Notes under the pieces: generated by a model | The model's input: the letters and a program-made list of their open reading frames with translations, nothing else | Told to the model about the DNA's origin: nothing | The model's database searches: none | Source: Pleurotus ostreatus/Saccharomyces cerevisiae fusant | Taxonomy: Eukaryota; Opisthokonta | NCBI GenBank assembly: GCA_024196135.1 | Contig: JAMQCK010000026.1 | Coordinates: 104,076 to 168,075 of the forward strand | Reading direction: 5' to 3' | Length of the DNA: 64,000 nucleotides | Part shown: positions 31,280 to 43,161 of the stretch, piece after piece | Layout of the letters: each line of letters begins with the position of its first letter | Numbering within the stretch: position 1 is the stretch's first letter | Program-made: the position numbers and the translations under genes

Positions 31280-34200
31280 TCACGTTGGCGCGCTCCCCCC
31301 GCCGCGGGATCGCCGCCGGTCCGTCTGCCACCACCGCACAAACCGCCGTTCATACTTCTCCACCACGCCCCCGACGTGCGCCTCGGGTACGCCGACCCAC
31401 CGCGCCCCCCGCGCAACCACCAGCCCCAGCGGCTGTGGCAGCGTCCCTAGCACGTCCCGTGCATTGAACACCGGATAGTGCGCACCCGGCCGACTGTCTT
31501 TACCTTCGTGAGAGACCCTGCCAGCGTGCAGAACGCGCGCCTCAGCGCGCCGATCCGGCTTCCCAGCAGCCAGGGCTTCCCTCTTCTCTAGCGGGAAGAA
31601 CTCTGCCAGACGGCCCGTACCTGCAGATTCAGAAGCGTCAGCGCCGGACACCCAGCCGAGCACCCGTGGGTGCGCACCTCCGTCACGCGGGCCCAGCAGC
31701 GCCTTCTCACAAAACGCCAGATACGCGTCCACGCTCGCGTCGTCGAACGTCGCGACGGATCTGCGGTCAATCACACACTTCAGCCCCGACAGCCCACCAC
31801 CTAATTCCCACCCGCGACTTACCTGTTATTCGCGGCCCCAAACAGCTCGCCCGTTTCACCGGCCTCTTCGTCTTCCATCGCGCGCAGGTGCGCGAGGTAA
31901 TCGTCCAGGCGCGGTAGCGCGCACGCCGGGTCGTCGTCTGCGTCCGCGGTTCTAGCGTCTTGCGTCAGTGCTCCGTCTATCACCACCGAACCCGCGACAT
32001 GGGCGCTTGGACATACCTAGCGCGTCCATCTAGCCCGTAGACCATCTTGAGCACCACGATCGTCGCGGCGAGCAGCGCCACCTCCGGGGGCACGTCGTCG
32101 TAGATGTGGCTCTCCGGGTCCCGCTTCTTCGCCATCTCCAGGCCAGGCGCCATAGAGCGGTGCGCCGTCAGCGGGAGGGATAGCACGCCGGACAGGCGCT
32201 TCGTCAAGGAGTATAGAACGGCTGGGTGGCAGATGAGGATGTCAGCCAGTGTCGGATTGGCGCGGGCGATGAGGTGCGAGGGTCGGCGTGAGCGAGGCCA
32301 ATGTCGTAGTAGTGTGTCGATGAATTCATCGAGGTAGAATGACCGCAGATGACGGAAGTTCAGGGTCGTTGAAGCGGTGTGATTGCGCCGATCCAGGGAG
32401 CCCGCCAGCCCAAGGGTGCAGCCCGCCGATCCACGGAAGTAGCCCGCGAGTCCGATGGCACAGCAAGAGGTGCGACAAGCCAGTCCAGTGAGGCATTAAT
32501 TCAAGCCCGGCGAGGCATACCGTCACCGTAGGACCGGCGTAGAGCAGTCCGCACCCCAAGGGTATCATCGGCCAATGCGCAGCAACACCCATGATTCAGA
32601 TAGTCCAGTTCGCAGTCCATCGCGCAGCACCCGCGGGTAGATAGACGAGACAGGCCAGTCAGTAGGTCAGCAAGCCAGTCAGTCGATCCATTAGCCGTCC
32701 ATCCGTTCAATGGAGATGAAGCAATCGCAAGAGGAAAGGCAGATAGATAGCAATCCAAAAACGCAAAGGAAACAGAGAAAGCAAATCATCAAGCAAATTC
32801 GTCAGCCACCATCTCATACTTTGGAGAGAACACACCACTCACGCGTGCCACCCATATACTTGGTCACCCGCCACAACATCGGCGCCGCATTTGCTTCGGG
32901 GACGTGGATGCCGTAGCGCGCGCCGGCGAGCTTGGCGAGGCGGGAGGTCAAGGAATGCAGGGTGAGGGTTGTTGGGGGGAACTGGAGTTGGGGTGTCAGC
33001 GTCGGTACGAGGGAAACAAATCAAGTTATGAAGCTAGAAAGATCTATGCGAAATATGGGGATAGGATGAAAGGAAATGAAGACAGCGAAGATCCTACAGG
33101 GGAAGAGAATCAGGCAAGGATAAGGCTAGTTCCCTGTCACTTCATCTACGCATTAAGCAAGATGAAAGCGCAACCCGCAGAAGCACCACCGCCACGGGCT
33201 GGGATGGAGTAAAGCAGGGGCACGAAAGCAGCGTCACTATGCAGCGCGAGGATTGCACTACGCAGGGAAAGGGCTAGCGACGCAGCCGCGAGAGGCCTAG
33301 TGACGCAGCGAGAGGATCGGCAGGAAGCGGAAGGACAAATCCCAGGAGATGAAAGGACTAGTGCTAGGAGATGAAAGGTGCACCAAGGGATGAGGCGTGC
33401 GCCACGAAATGAGGCTTACGCCAGGCGCGAGAACTGCGCTATTGAACTTTGCCCGACACCCCCATGTTGAGGGCGTCAACGCCAGAGCCGGATGGCTTAT
33501 TTCCGAGAGTCCCGCGAAAAGGACGGCAGGAGGGATAGAAAGAGTTGGGGTCTGACTCGGCTATCTCGGACGCAGAAAAGAAAGCATCGGAGGCAGGAGA
33601 AAGGGAAATCGAGAAAAGAGAAGGTTATGGTAACACTATAGGAGACTATGCTCGATTGGGGAACTATAAACCAGAGAAGACGTACGCACCGGAGGTGAAA
33701 GCGCCTGGACGCTATGCTTCGTTAGATGGCGCAGCATCTCGGCAGGTAAAAACCGAAGCGGGTCCAGATAGGTGAGGTCGTAAGACTGGATGAGTCTGGG
33801 GGAATGCAAGGTCAGCAGAAATTGGCCAGCGAAGGGCGGAGAACGATACGGCATCGTGTATGCGATAAACAGATTTCTCGAGACGTATACTCACCGTATA
33901 AAATCCAGATACATCGCCGGTACACGAAGTATCCAACACGCAAGCGCCAGGACGGCCACAGTGCTCGGAGGAGCCTCGTACTTCCTCCTGGAACCTGGAC
34001 CGCGGTGCTTGCGAGGTTGAGAATTGGGATTGTCGGCACCCCCTGCGCCACCTTCGCCTTCGTCCTCGTCCTCAGAAGACGAGCTTGCAATCGAGTTCTC
34101 GCGGAGCATGGCTGCGAGCTCGGGGTCATCTTCGGGCGAGGGCCCGCGCGTTTCCTCGTCGCTGTCATCGTTGGAGGAGGATGAGGACGAGTCCTCCGAG

Positions 34201-34972
34201 TCTCTCTGCTCGCGTCGGGGATTGGCGTCGGCATCGACGCCGTCAGGCTGCTTGGTAGTAGATGTTGAGGTGTCCGGATCGAGATCTGGTTTGCTTGCTT
34301 CCCGTCGACGACTTTGCGAGAGGATAGCGCTCACATCGCCTGCAGAGCCGGTCGCCTCGCCTCTGAGTTCCTGAGCGTGGATGTACGGCTCGGGAGAAGG
34401 AGGCGATGGAAGGAGGCTGAGATGGAGTGCCCACAGATCGCGACAAATGGCCTGATGAATGGAAATATCGGTCAGTCTAATGTAAAGGATCGCTCGATTA
34501 AAACATACCTCGAACTCGGGTGGCAAATCCCAGAGGGCACGTAGCTCGTTGACCTGTCGCCTGAGGATAAGTTGCTGGCACTGGAAGTAGTGATATCGAC
34601 CTCGGGCGCCATGATATACTACGTGGATGGATATGTTGAGCGAAGTTGTTCGCAGAGAGCTACAACATACGGGACGGTGACGTAGGAGTAGGATGCAACT
34701 GCACTCACGCTTTGGATCAGCACCTCCGCGGGCCTTCTTCTTCTCTCGGCCAGTCTTCAGACGTCTACGGCGCAGGACATGCGTCGTGTTCATATCATCG
34801 GCCTCATTCGTCTCATTCCGATAGTTCTGATACGCATGAGCTTCCGTATCTCGCCAATAGGATACGCCCAACGCACCTGTAAGATATGCCCCTCACTACA
34901 AGCCACGAGCCCACTCGAAGGCTCCTTATGCCACTGCTTCGAGCCGCATACCACGCACTTGCGGCGCGCCAT
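31280..34972 (-). CDS. RRN7: RNA polymerase I transcription initiation factor Rrn7 (TAF1B-like)
   Basis: Rrn7 is the TFIIB-like subunit of the Pol I core factor that recruits polymerase to the rDNA promoter. The N-terminus MARRKCVVCGSKQWHKEP then GLVACSEGHILQ is the zinc ribbon, followed by NYRNETNEADDMNTTHVLRR and YFQCQQLILRRQVNELRALW (first helical part), an acidic Ser/Asp-rich insert, then APPSTVAVLALACWILRVPA, YLDPLRFLPAEMLRHLTKH, the second cyclin-like part (VLYSLTKRLSGVLSLPLTAH, LLAATIVVLKMVYGLDGRAR) and the C-terminal YPVFNARDVLGTLPQPLGLV then EKYERRFVRWW. About nine exons. Two introns are very long for this window: 32982-33689 (708 nt) and 32222-32842 (621 nt, with no AG for 589 nt). 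It is divergent from ERJ5 by 144 bases. Confidence 0.9.
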
Positions 34973-35116
34973 CGTGAACGCGCGACGTTGAGATTGATCG
35001 TGGGAGACGGAGGTCAAGCCAGAAATTAGGCGCCCGCACGCCACGTGGACGTTCCTTGCAACTTTTCGGGCGCGTCTCCGGACGAACCACGGCCAGGTCT
35101 CTTCTCTGCCTCCACC

Positions 35117-36435
35117 ATGAGGCTCTTCACTTTCTTTGCGTTTCTCGCCGTTCTGGCAACGGTGGTCTTAGCGTGAGTCTTGCTGTATGCATGCATGGGA
35201 TGACAACTGACTTTGCACCAGATGGGACAAGGTACGCGGAAGCAACCAAAGGGATGTGAACGCGTTCGAGCTCATTTGTGCAGGAAGACCACGAGATCTT
35301 CGATATTGTCAGCGACCTTGAGCAAGCGGAGGGTAGGGGGACGACCTTCTACTCATGGCTAGGTGTCCCCTCGACGGCTACCACGCCTGAGATCGCCAAG
35401 GCGTATCGCAAGCTCAGCATGAAGCTCCAGTGCGTGACACGTCCTCCCAAACTGTGCAGTGACTGACAACATACTTCTAGCCCTGACAAGAACCCTGGCG
35501 TCAAGGGCGCGCAGGAGCGCTTTGCACGACTTGGTGTTATCTCTACGATCCTTCGCAACCCGGAGAGCCGTAAACGGTATGCAACCTATTCACGACCGTA
35601 AATTCCCGCCCTGAACCTCCTATCCAGCTACGACTTCTTCTACAAGAACGGTGTGCCGAAGTGGAGGGGGACTGGATACTAGTGCGTGGAAATTCACACC
35701 AGCGTGGCACCCTGCTGACGGTGTTCGCTAGCTATTCCCGCTACCGGCCTGGCCTGAAGGTGCGTTGTTCAATCAAGTCAGAACTGCACAATCATTGACC
35801 CATCTGCCTTAGACTGTCCTAACGTTCCTCGTCATCTTGTCATCGGCTATCCAATACTTGGTGCAGCATATGACCTACAAGAGCGACCTTGCGCGCGTCC
35901 AACGTTTCATGCGAGATGCCCGGGCGGCTGCTTGGGGTCCTACCTTGAAGCCGGTCAAGGGAACGCGGAAGGTTCGCGTGCCAATGGGCGGACGCGTTAT
36001 CACGGACGAGGGCTTCGCGGTCAACCGTAACATCGACATGGTCGTGGATGAGGAGAATGTCTTCATCGTGCGTTCTTCACCCCTTACAAGCGTCGACTCG
36101 TATACTCAAACTCCTCTCAGTTGGACCCGAACGGCGAGAAGCACCTTCTGGACGAGACCGCCGCGACGCCAGCTGCCGTGTCGCGGACCTGGTTCATCGC
36201 CTTGGTCGTCTCCCTTTACAGGAAAGCAGTTCCCAAGAAGGAGGAAGAGCCCGTGGAGGAGTTCGTCGACGAAGTCGAGGCATCCGAGACCGACCTCGAT
36301 GCTTCGGACGCGCCTGGCAGCGGCGCGTCTACCCCGAAGGAGAAGGATGGAGCGTCGACACCGGTAGAAGGTGCACCCACCGCGAAGGCGGCGAAGCCCA
36401 ACAAGCGCAAGAACAACAAAAAGTTGCGCCGGTAG
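35117..36435 (+). CDS. ERJ5: ER membrane J-domain protein (ERJ5/DNAJC1-like)
   Basis: This is a predicted ER co-chaperone of Hsp70. Seven to eight exons are inferred. The N-terminus MRLFTFFAFLAVLATVVLA is a signal peptide, then WDKEDHEIFDIV and the J domain TTFYSWLGVPSTATTPEIAK; the HPD motif (KLHPDKNPG) is formed across an intron. SRKRYDFFYKNG and the YYYSRYRPGLKTVLTFLVIL membrane segment follow. The cytosolic part holds GGRVITDEGFAVNRNIDMV, a second hydrophobic segment RTWFIALVVSLYRKAV, an acidic stretch and a Lys/Arg-rich tail (KPNKRKNNKKLRR). This layout matches fungal Erj5. Confidence 0.88.
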
Positions 36436-36613
36436 ACTGTACGCATGATCATTATTTTGGACCTAAGGCCGTATTACGGGTATACATGACATGCTTTGGA
36501 TGGATGAACACGGTGCGAGTGATACGTAATGCTACAGGGACTGAAAGGTAAAAGATACAGGTGTGTGTTTGGCTGGACTGTAGGCATAGTGAGGGTGTAC
36601 TGACAACGAAGTG

Positions 36614-37446
36614 TTAGACCAGGGTTACACGACAGTACTTCGGATCGTCTGCATTTGCCCGTATGCGTAATCTTGCAGCACAATCGCGGTCGATTGTCAA
36701 CTGCTTCAGGTTCGGCGTGTGCGACAGCAACTCCTTCGCCACCGCCTTCGTGCCGCCGATGATGCTCATCTCCCTCACATTCTTCAACTCCCAGGGCGCA
36801 AAGTGCGTTAGGTCCTGCTCCCTGCGCTGCAGCTCCATGACCTCCTCCGACACGTTCTCGTCAAAGCGGTACCGCACGTCGACGGCCTCGATAATCGGCG
36901 GCAGGTGGTACAGCCGCAGGTTGTGGAAGAGGTCCGCGTACGGGTAGTTGCGGTACTCGAGCCGCACGCGGCGGAGGTTGGGGAACATGTCGGGGAAGTT
37001 GTTGAGCGTGTACATGCAGACGTTGACGCAGCCGCCCATGCCGCGCTCGGCGACCTCCTCGGGCGTGCACGCGCGGGAGGCGCTGTACTCCATGTGCCAG
37101 GTGATGGAGCGGACGAGGGGGCCGGCGCGGTCGTTCAGGGTGGGGTCGTATTCGAACCTGAAGAGGTCGGTGCCGATGTACATCATGTTCTGGGCGCAGG
37201 TAAGATCGAGCGTGTCAGCCAAGGGGGAGATGACCTGCGTACCGTGGCGAACTTGGGTCTGGTGATGTGGATGTCGCGCAGAGATATCAACATGTAGAGA
37301 TCGCGCCAGGTCTTGGAGACCAGGGAGGAGGACACCATGAACTTGGTGCGGTCGCGGTTCGTCACGAGAGACCACCAGAAAGCATTGATGATCTCCTCGC
37401 AGATATCCCAGGGCAGGGCGGGGGTGTTGGACTGAGCGGCGGCCAT
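36614..37446 (-). CDS. F-box-like protein
   Basis: This is a two-exon gene encoding about 260 residues, converging on ERJ5. Exon 1 has an F-box-like start, ALPWDICEEIINAFWW then FMVSSSLVSKTWRDLYM, typical of agaricomycete F-box proteins that link substrates to SCF ubiquitin ligases. The rest, with MEYSASRACTPEEVAERG, NVCMYTLNNFPDMFPNLRRV and HTPNLKQLTID, suggests leucine-rich-repeat-like strands, as in many lineage-expanded mushroom F-box proteins. The substrate is unknown. A TATA box lies about 45 bases upstream of the start. Confidence 0.75.
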
Positions 37447-37488
37447 GTTTTGGATTGCTTGAGGTGCCAGGACCTCACCTCCGACGCC

Positions 37489-37496
37489 TTATATAT
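37489..37496 (-). promoter_or_regulatory. TATA box of the F-box-like gene
   Basis: The minus strand reads ATATATAAG, ending about 43 bases upstream of the ATG at 37446. Confidence 0.5.
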
Positions 37497-38238
37497 CTCC
37501 CACTGAAATAGGGATAAGGCGCGTTTACTTGTTTCCACCACGGGATGCGGGTGGATAGTTTTAACCTCTGTCCTCGCGGCGAGGCGCGACGACATCAAGC
37601 AAGCTTTACAGGTTTCAAAATTGCCTCAAGGACTGGGTAGGGACCAGGCGCGTGGCGGGCAGCAGGCTATGTTACGATGAGATTGTCTTGGTTGACCCTG
37701 ATTGCTTCCACGCAATTGCATGGTAAGCGTCCGAAGCAATCGGCTTTGAGCGCTGTAGACGCAAGCCCTTACTCCGATGTGTATCGGTGCTGTGAGACTT
37801 GCTCGATGGCGATTGCCGAGGGGGTGTAATGCACGAACAATAGGACTTCCAAATGCGGATGAATAGCCGGACCTTGTTACGATCACGCACGCCGACTTCA
37901 CATGTTGAGTCACGGGCACGGGACCGCCCCATCTTCGCTCCTGCCATCATGTCCTCCTCTTCCCCCACCCTCACCGAACTTTTCATCCCCGACATTAGAA
38001 AGTTCTAAACGCGCTCATTAGACGCGACGCGCAAGTCATGTGAAAAGCACGTTCGCGTCGCGTCGGCGGCGACTTGCGGAGGGCCTTCAACGACGATCGC
38101 GCCCCTACCACCGCGAAGGACGGAAATCCGCCAAGTCTCGCAGCTCTGACGTCGTAGAACGAGCGCCTGTCTTGGTCTACCCAGTGACGGAATTAATTTC
38201 CCAATTCATACTCGAACGGATCGTCCGCGACAGAGGGG
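37497..38238. other. Intergenic region between the divergent F-box and RdRP genes
   Basis: About 740 bases. It contains TGAGTCA (near 37905), the sequence bound by Gcn4/Cpc1-type bZIP factors. A 19-codon frame near 37949 and a 107-codon minus-strand frame ending near 37672 have no supporting features. Part of the region may be RdRP 5' UTR or an unrecognised first exon. Confidence 0.4.
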
Positions 38239-41200
38239 ATGGTCAACCGAAGCCGACCCTCGAGCTCCCGCATATCCCAGGATACCGCTCGCCCTGCGCC
38301 TACTGCTGTAGATGGACCTCGCATCCCCCAACCGGACTTTGGCATCCCTCAAGAAGCGTCCATGGAATCAATAGGCGGAGGGACGCAGGTGCGCTCGACC
38401 ATATTGAATATGTGGGAACGCCCTACTCATCATATCTATAGTCCTCAACATGGGAGGGGGATGACGAGTTCAGATCACTGCTGCAATACCTGCCCTCTAC
38501 GCAAGGTCATACATCCCTCCCAGTCCGACACCTCATTTCCCTGACTCGCATTTCCCAGACACGGCGCCTAATTCCCAAGCAACTGATCCCCCGGACTCCG
38601 CGCAGGGCTCCCTCGCGTCTCTGGAAGTCCTTGGGAAGCGGAAAGCTGCAAGCGGCAGTCCACAGCGTCCCGCTAAAGTCCCACGACTAGACAGCGAATA
38701 CAATGTCTTCCTTGATTCCCGACCCCAAGCAGGAGACCCACATGCACCCTTCATCGTGGTAAGCCCTCCCTCAATTTCTTGAGGTTGCCTTGTTCTGACT
38801 TGCTGAAGTCATCCGACGAGCGGTTAGAAAGCATCCTGCGCAAGAAGGGCGTTCCGTACGGTAGCCAATGGGAGGTGGCGCATCTACTGTCCACGGGAAA
38901 GCTGAAGTCCCACGAGATTGAGATCGAACGCTTGGTTGAGCTCGGGAAGTATACCACCAACGCCCAGGCGGTACCTGTGACCGCGCAGATATTGTCCAAG
39001 AAGGCTTTGGATCCAGGTAATTATTTTGTGTATATCTCCAGCGCACGCGAGGTCCTAAATCGTTCAAGACATAGATGTGCGATGCAGACTATCGCCAGAG
39101 GCTGCCTCGAAGGTATATTATCTCTTGCTCTGGCTCCGTCAATTGACTGACGCAACGCTCCAGCTGCCATACGCTGAACAAGACAAGGAAGAGTCCATGC
39201 TGGCCAAAGACCCATACGCCGGCTTAGGCTTCCACGAGGACGACCCCACCTGGTTTGGCGGAAAAATCCACTACACCGCGCGCATCGAACTGTCCGACTC
39301 AGGCTCTCGATACAACCCATTCAAGGTCACCCTCCGCAGGCCGGAACTTGGCGTCTCTTCGCAATTCTACAGGCGCTATGGCTCTTCGTCCTTTCTTACG
39401 GCTAAACTGGCAAAGGCGGTCTCCAGCGACCGTGGCTACGGCGACGCTATTGAGACGTTCGTTAGGCGACCGCTTGTGATACTGGGAAGGGTGTTCCGCG
39501 CTGTTAGGCGGGTCGACGACTCCTTCATATACTTTCGCACGAACGAGGTGTGCGTAGGGGATAAGATCTCGCCTGATGAGACTGTTCCTGGTGCTCCGTC
39601 TCTCTGGGATTTCCTCAATGCACAGAATCCGCTGCGGCTTAACACGGCACAGGTAAGTTGAGCTTTCCTTCGTATTGATCCGCAGCTTACGAACTCACAG
39701 ACGATGGGAAAATGGTCAACGAGGCTTGCGCTGGGTTTCTCGACTTCCGTTCCCGGTTGCTTGGTGGAAAAGCGCAACGTGCTGTCGGAGAACGACGTGG
39801 TGTCCCCACAGGGCTCTGATATGACCGACGGTGCTGGGTTCATGAACAAGGCTGCTGCTAGGGCTCTGCGTGATGCTGCCGGTTGTCACGATATACCCTC
39901 CGCTGTGCAGATGCGCATCGACGGTGCGAAGGTAAGCCTATTGCATCGTGCGTCTCAACGTCCTTCTGATATCTCGCCCAGGGTCTTCTCGTCCTATACC
40001 CTGAAGACGACTCAGAAGAACCCCGCGTCTGGCTCCGGCCCTCGCAAAAGAAAATCCAATTCGCCGATGACGAACCCCAAGACCGCTCAACCCTCATCAT
40101 CAACCTCCTCCGCACGTCTAAGACCAAGCCCATTTGCCGCCTCTCAGTCGAAGCCATCATCATCATGGCGGAGAACCGCGTCCACTGCGACGTTTTCAAG
40201 GCTCTGTTCGGGCAGAGCGTAGAGAACACCTACGAGTCGCTCCTCCCGAGTCATTGGGAGGGCGAGAACGCGATGGAGCAATTGTACGCCAAGGTTAACT
40301 CGATCGGGGGCGTGAACGCTGCCCGGGCGGCGCGGAAGGACGTTCAGCGCGCAAGGCTTCACGGGCACGCCGACCATTTCTTTGAAGCCGCGAAGGACGC
40401 CGACTCGGACGCAGAGGAAATGGAGGCCGATGCGGACCCCGATACGCCATACGCCATCGCCGGCTGGGACGACCCCGCGAGCGGCTGCCCCGCGACACCC
40501 GCCGAGATCGTCTGCACGATGCTCCAGGCGGGCTTCCAGCCGCAGACGTGCGAGTACCTGCGGGCGAAGCTGGAGTGGCTGACGAAGCGGGTCGCGCAGA
40601 AGAGTATCAAGCAGATGCGCATTGATGTCGTGCATTCGTTTTCGGCGTGGATCGTGCCAGGTAAGTACATTATCATCGACCTGAGGGACATATGGACTTA
40701 CGTGTATAAGACCCGACAGGCAAACTGCAGCCGGGGCAGATGTATTTCAAGAGCTCGTCGAGGGATCTGGTTGGGTTGGATGGGACGCCCACTGACCAAG
40801 GTGGGTGTTCTTATGTAGCCGTTTGCGCCTTGACTCAACCAGTATAGTCCTCGGAGATGCGCTTATCACTCGCAATCCTTGCAAGCTACCAACGGACGTG
40901 CAAAAGGTTTGTGAAACGTACAAATAGAAAGACGCGGCTGACCGCACACTTCTCAGTGGACGTTCGTCGACGAGCCTCAGCTACGGTACTTATTCGACGT
41001 AATTGTACTTCCTATCAATGGACCTCGACGGCCGGCAGACTTCCTGGGTGGAGGCGAGTAAGTTCTTTCTGTCCAGGTACACTTGCTCATCGTCCCTACA
41101 GGTGACTACGATGGTGACAAAGGCACCGTATACTACGATCCTCAGATGGTTCAGCAGTTCCGGAATGCAGGTCTGCGATACGCGGATGAGCCCGAGTCGG

Positions 41201-42338
41201 TGGCATCTTCTTTCGACTCCGACGTCGAGAAGGTTGGCGCCTTCCTTGAGCGGACGTTGAGCTTGGCGCCCAACGAGCAGCTAGTTGAGCTGCAGAAATT
41301 CCTGCTCCCCCGCCCGCATTTTGCGGTCTCGACGTACTCAAAGCTTCATCTCTATTCTACCATCAAGTACGGTGCGCGAGCTCGCGATAGTGTGCGGTTT
41401 GCGTACATGTGAGTATCGATACACATTCTCGCCAAGCTATACCTGATGTTGTGTGACAGGTTCACCAAATCCCTGGACGGTCCCAAAGTCGGCGTAACTG
41501 TCAAACCCAGCGCCTTCGCCAAGGACAGCAGCGACCGCCGCTGGGCGTGCCGCATGCCAGACTGGAAGGCCGCTATCGACGGCAAAGACGAGGAGAACAA
41601 CAACAACCCACGGGTCACGCGACCCAAGGACACCGCGAAGAAGTGCGGCCCCTTCGTGATGGAGTCGCTCTACGCGTTCTCGCAGGAGCTCGATAGGACG
41701 CGCATCAAGCAGATCGAGGATGCATTTACCGACCCGGCGCTGCCGAGGTCGAAGGTGGATGAGGACTTGACGGCGCCGTGGCGGGAGGCGAACGAAAGGG
41801 CGGCGCGTATGCGGGTGGCGAGCGGGAGTGGGTTGATGGAGGAGGAGCTTCAGCGGATACGGAAGCACGTCGAGGAGCTGTATGAGGAGTATCGCGAGGT
41901 CGTGCGCCCTCAGGGTGGCTCTCCGAAGAAGTCATCGCCCCGGAAGTCGACCTCCCCGCGCAAGGACGGGCCGTTCATGTTCTCAGACCTGCCTCAGGCA
42001 GAGCAACGACGGCGCATGCGCATCCTCTCGACGAAGTTCGGCTCTGGTCCACGGGAGTTGTTGACGTTGGGGAACGAGGAGATCTCCAGGTACGTATCTG
42101 AGGCGGTGTAGAGCTATGAGTACTGACACGGATATGCAGGGTGCGCGCCAGCTACGCATATCTGTACGACTACGAGCAGGCGAAGGGTCGCGGGAGATCG
42201 GTATCTGCTTTCCCTTGGAGCTTGGCCATGACCGCGCTTTGTGATATCAAGGCGAAGGCGAGAGGGCCGACATCGTTTGTTACTATCACTACCGACTTCG
42301 CAGATAACATGCGGATGAGGAGGTTTCCGAGCCAGTAA
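38239..42338 (+). CDS. RNA-dependent RNA polymerase (RNA silencing, QDE-1/Rdp1 family)
   Basis: The enzyme makes double-stranded RNA from single-stranded templates for Dicer in quelling-type silencing and meiotic or genome defence. About twelve exons are inferred, around 1,150 residues. The N-terminus is low complexity, with basic KRKAASGSPQRPAKVPR. Recognisable blocks are VPYGSQWEVAHLLSTGKL, DDSFIYFRTNEV, GFSTSVPGCLVEKRNV, QMRIDGAKGLLVLYPEDD, VWLRPSQKKIQF, GDALITRNPCKLPTDVQK, LRYLFDVIVLPINGPRRPAD and the catalytic GGGDYDGDKG (DbDGD), followed by YSKLHLYSTIKYG and DGPKVGVTVKPSAF. All catalytic aspartates are present. The start is uncertain: it is the first in-frame ATG, but an upstream exon is possible. 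Confidence 0.93.
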
Positions 42339-42671
42339 GGTTCGTGTACTTTGACTTGGTCTACTTACAAGCACTCTCGGATATTGGCACGTCTTGGATT
42401 TTGTATACTTCCTTCTCACTTTGCATCTTGAATACCCGGTACCCAGCAGTGAACAACCCAATGTATATTATTTGTGGCTGTACCTTGACAGAGAAGCTTG
42501 ACTTTGTGGATTCTACAGTATATAATTGCCTCTAACGAAAGCGGCCCGAACGATAAAGCAATGGAAAGTATATTCATCCTTGAAAAAGTACAATGCCTAT
42601 AAACTCATTTACTACCCAATTCGTCACGCTATGGTTAGGGTTAGCTAAATTCCGGAACCAAAAAAAAAGCA

Positions 42672-42707
<36 letters not shown>

Positions 42708-43161
42708 CCGCCCAGCCAGAGTGGCCGGAGCGGGACCGGAAAATATTGGGACGGTGCATGAGCCGAAGCCCATACAATGCGCGGGTTTTCCCTGAGGACA
42801 GGGTCGCCGTGCTATGGAGAACCCCCACGCACCACCTGCCCAGATACATGAAGGGGCAGATGCCATCAAGGTAAGTATGAGTTGCCCAGGTGTGAAGGAA
42901 TACCTTTTATAGGGGCGGTGGCGACGCACGGACCAGGGCGGGTTTGTGTGGTCGTGTGTGGAGTTGCGGGTCCGGGCTGGCAGACAAGCATCTGTCCGTG
43001 TCATTCGCTGGCAGACTCGAGCACTGAGGACATCCAGGTGAATGTGCTGCGATTGCAGCACCTCTATACATGGCTACTGCGGTAGGATATAGGTCTACAG
43101 GTTATGGAGAAAGTAGGATACAAGTCTACAATCTATGGAGCATCAAGCAGTCTAAACGCAT
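42339..43161. other. Intergenic region between convergent RdRP and DEAD-box helicase genes
   Basis: About 820 bases. It contains an unusual A-rich tract with a run of 31 A (42674-42704), a short TTAGGG-type string (42633-42644) just before it, and otherwise no supported gene. Minus-strand frames crossing the tract encode phenylalanine runs and are artefacts. Confidence 0.5.
42660..42704 (+). repeat. Long poly(A) tract
   Basis: Nine A, then GCAAT, then 31 A in a row. This is by far the longest homopolymer in the window. It may be the tail of a retroposed RNA or a simple-sequence expansion. Confidence 0.8.

Noticed and set aside
32326..32592. Hydrophobic 88-codon minus-strand frame inside the RRN7 intron
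   Set aside because: It lies within the AG-free intron, so no acceptor could join it as an exon of RRN7, and it has no promoter or motif.
37945..38008. 19-codon plus-strand frame (MSSSSPTLTELF...)
   Set aside because: It is short, with no conservation evidence and no supporting signal beyond a start and stop.
42633..42644. Telomere repeat
   Set aside because: Only two TTAGGG-like units are present, far too few for an interstitial telomere; noted only as context for the poly(A) tract.
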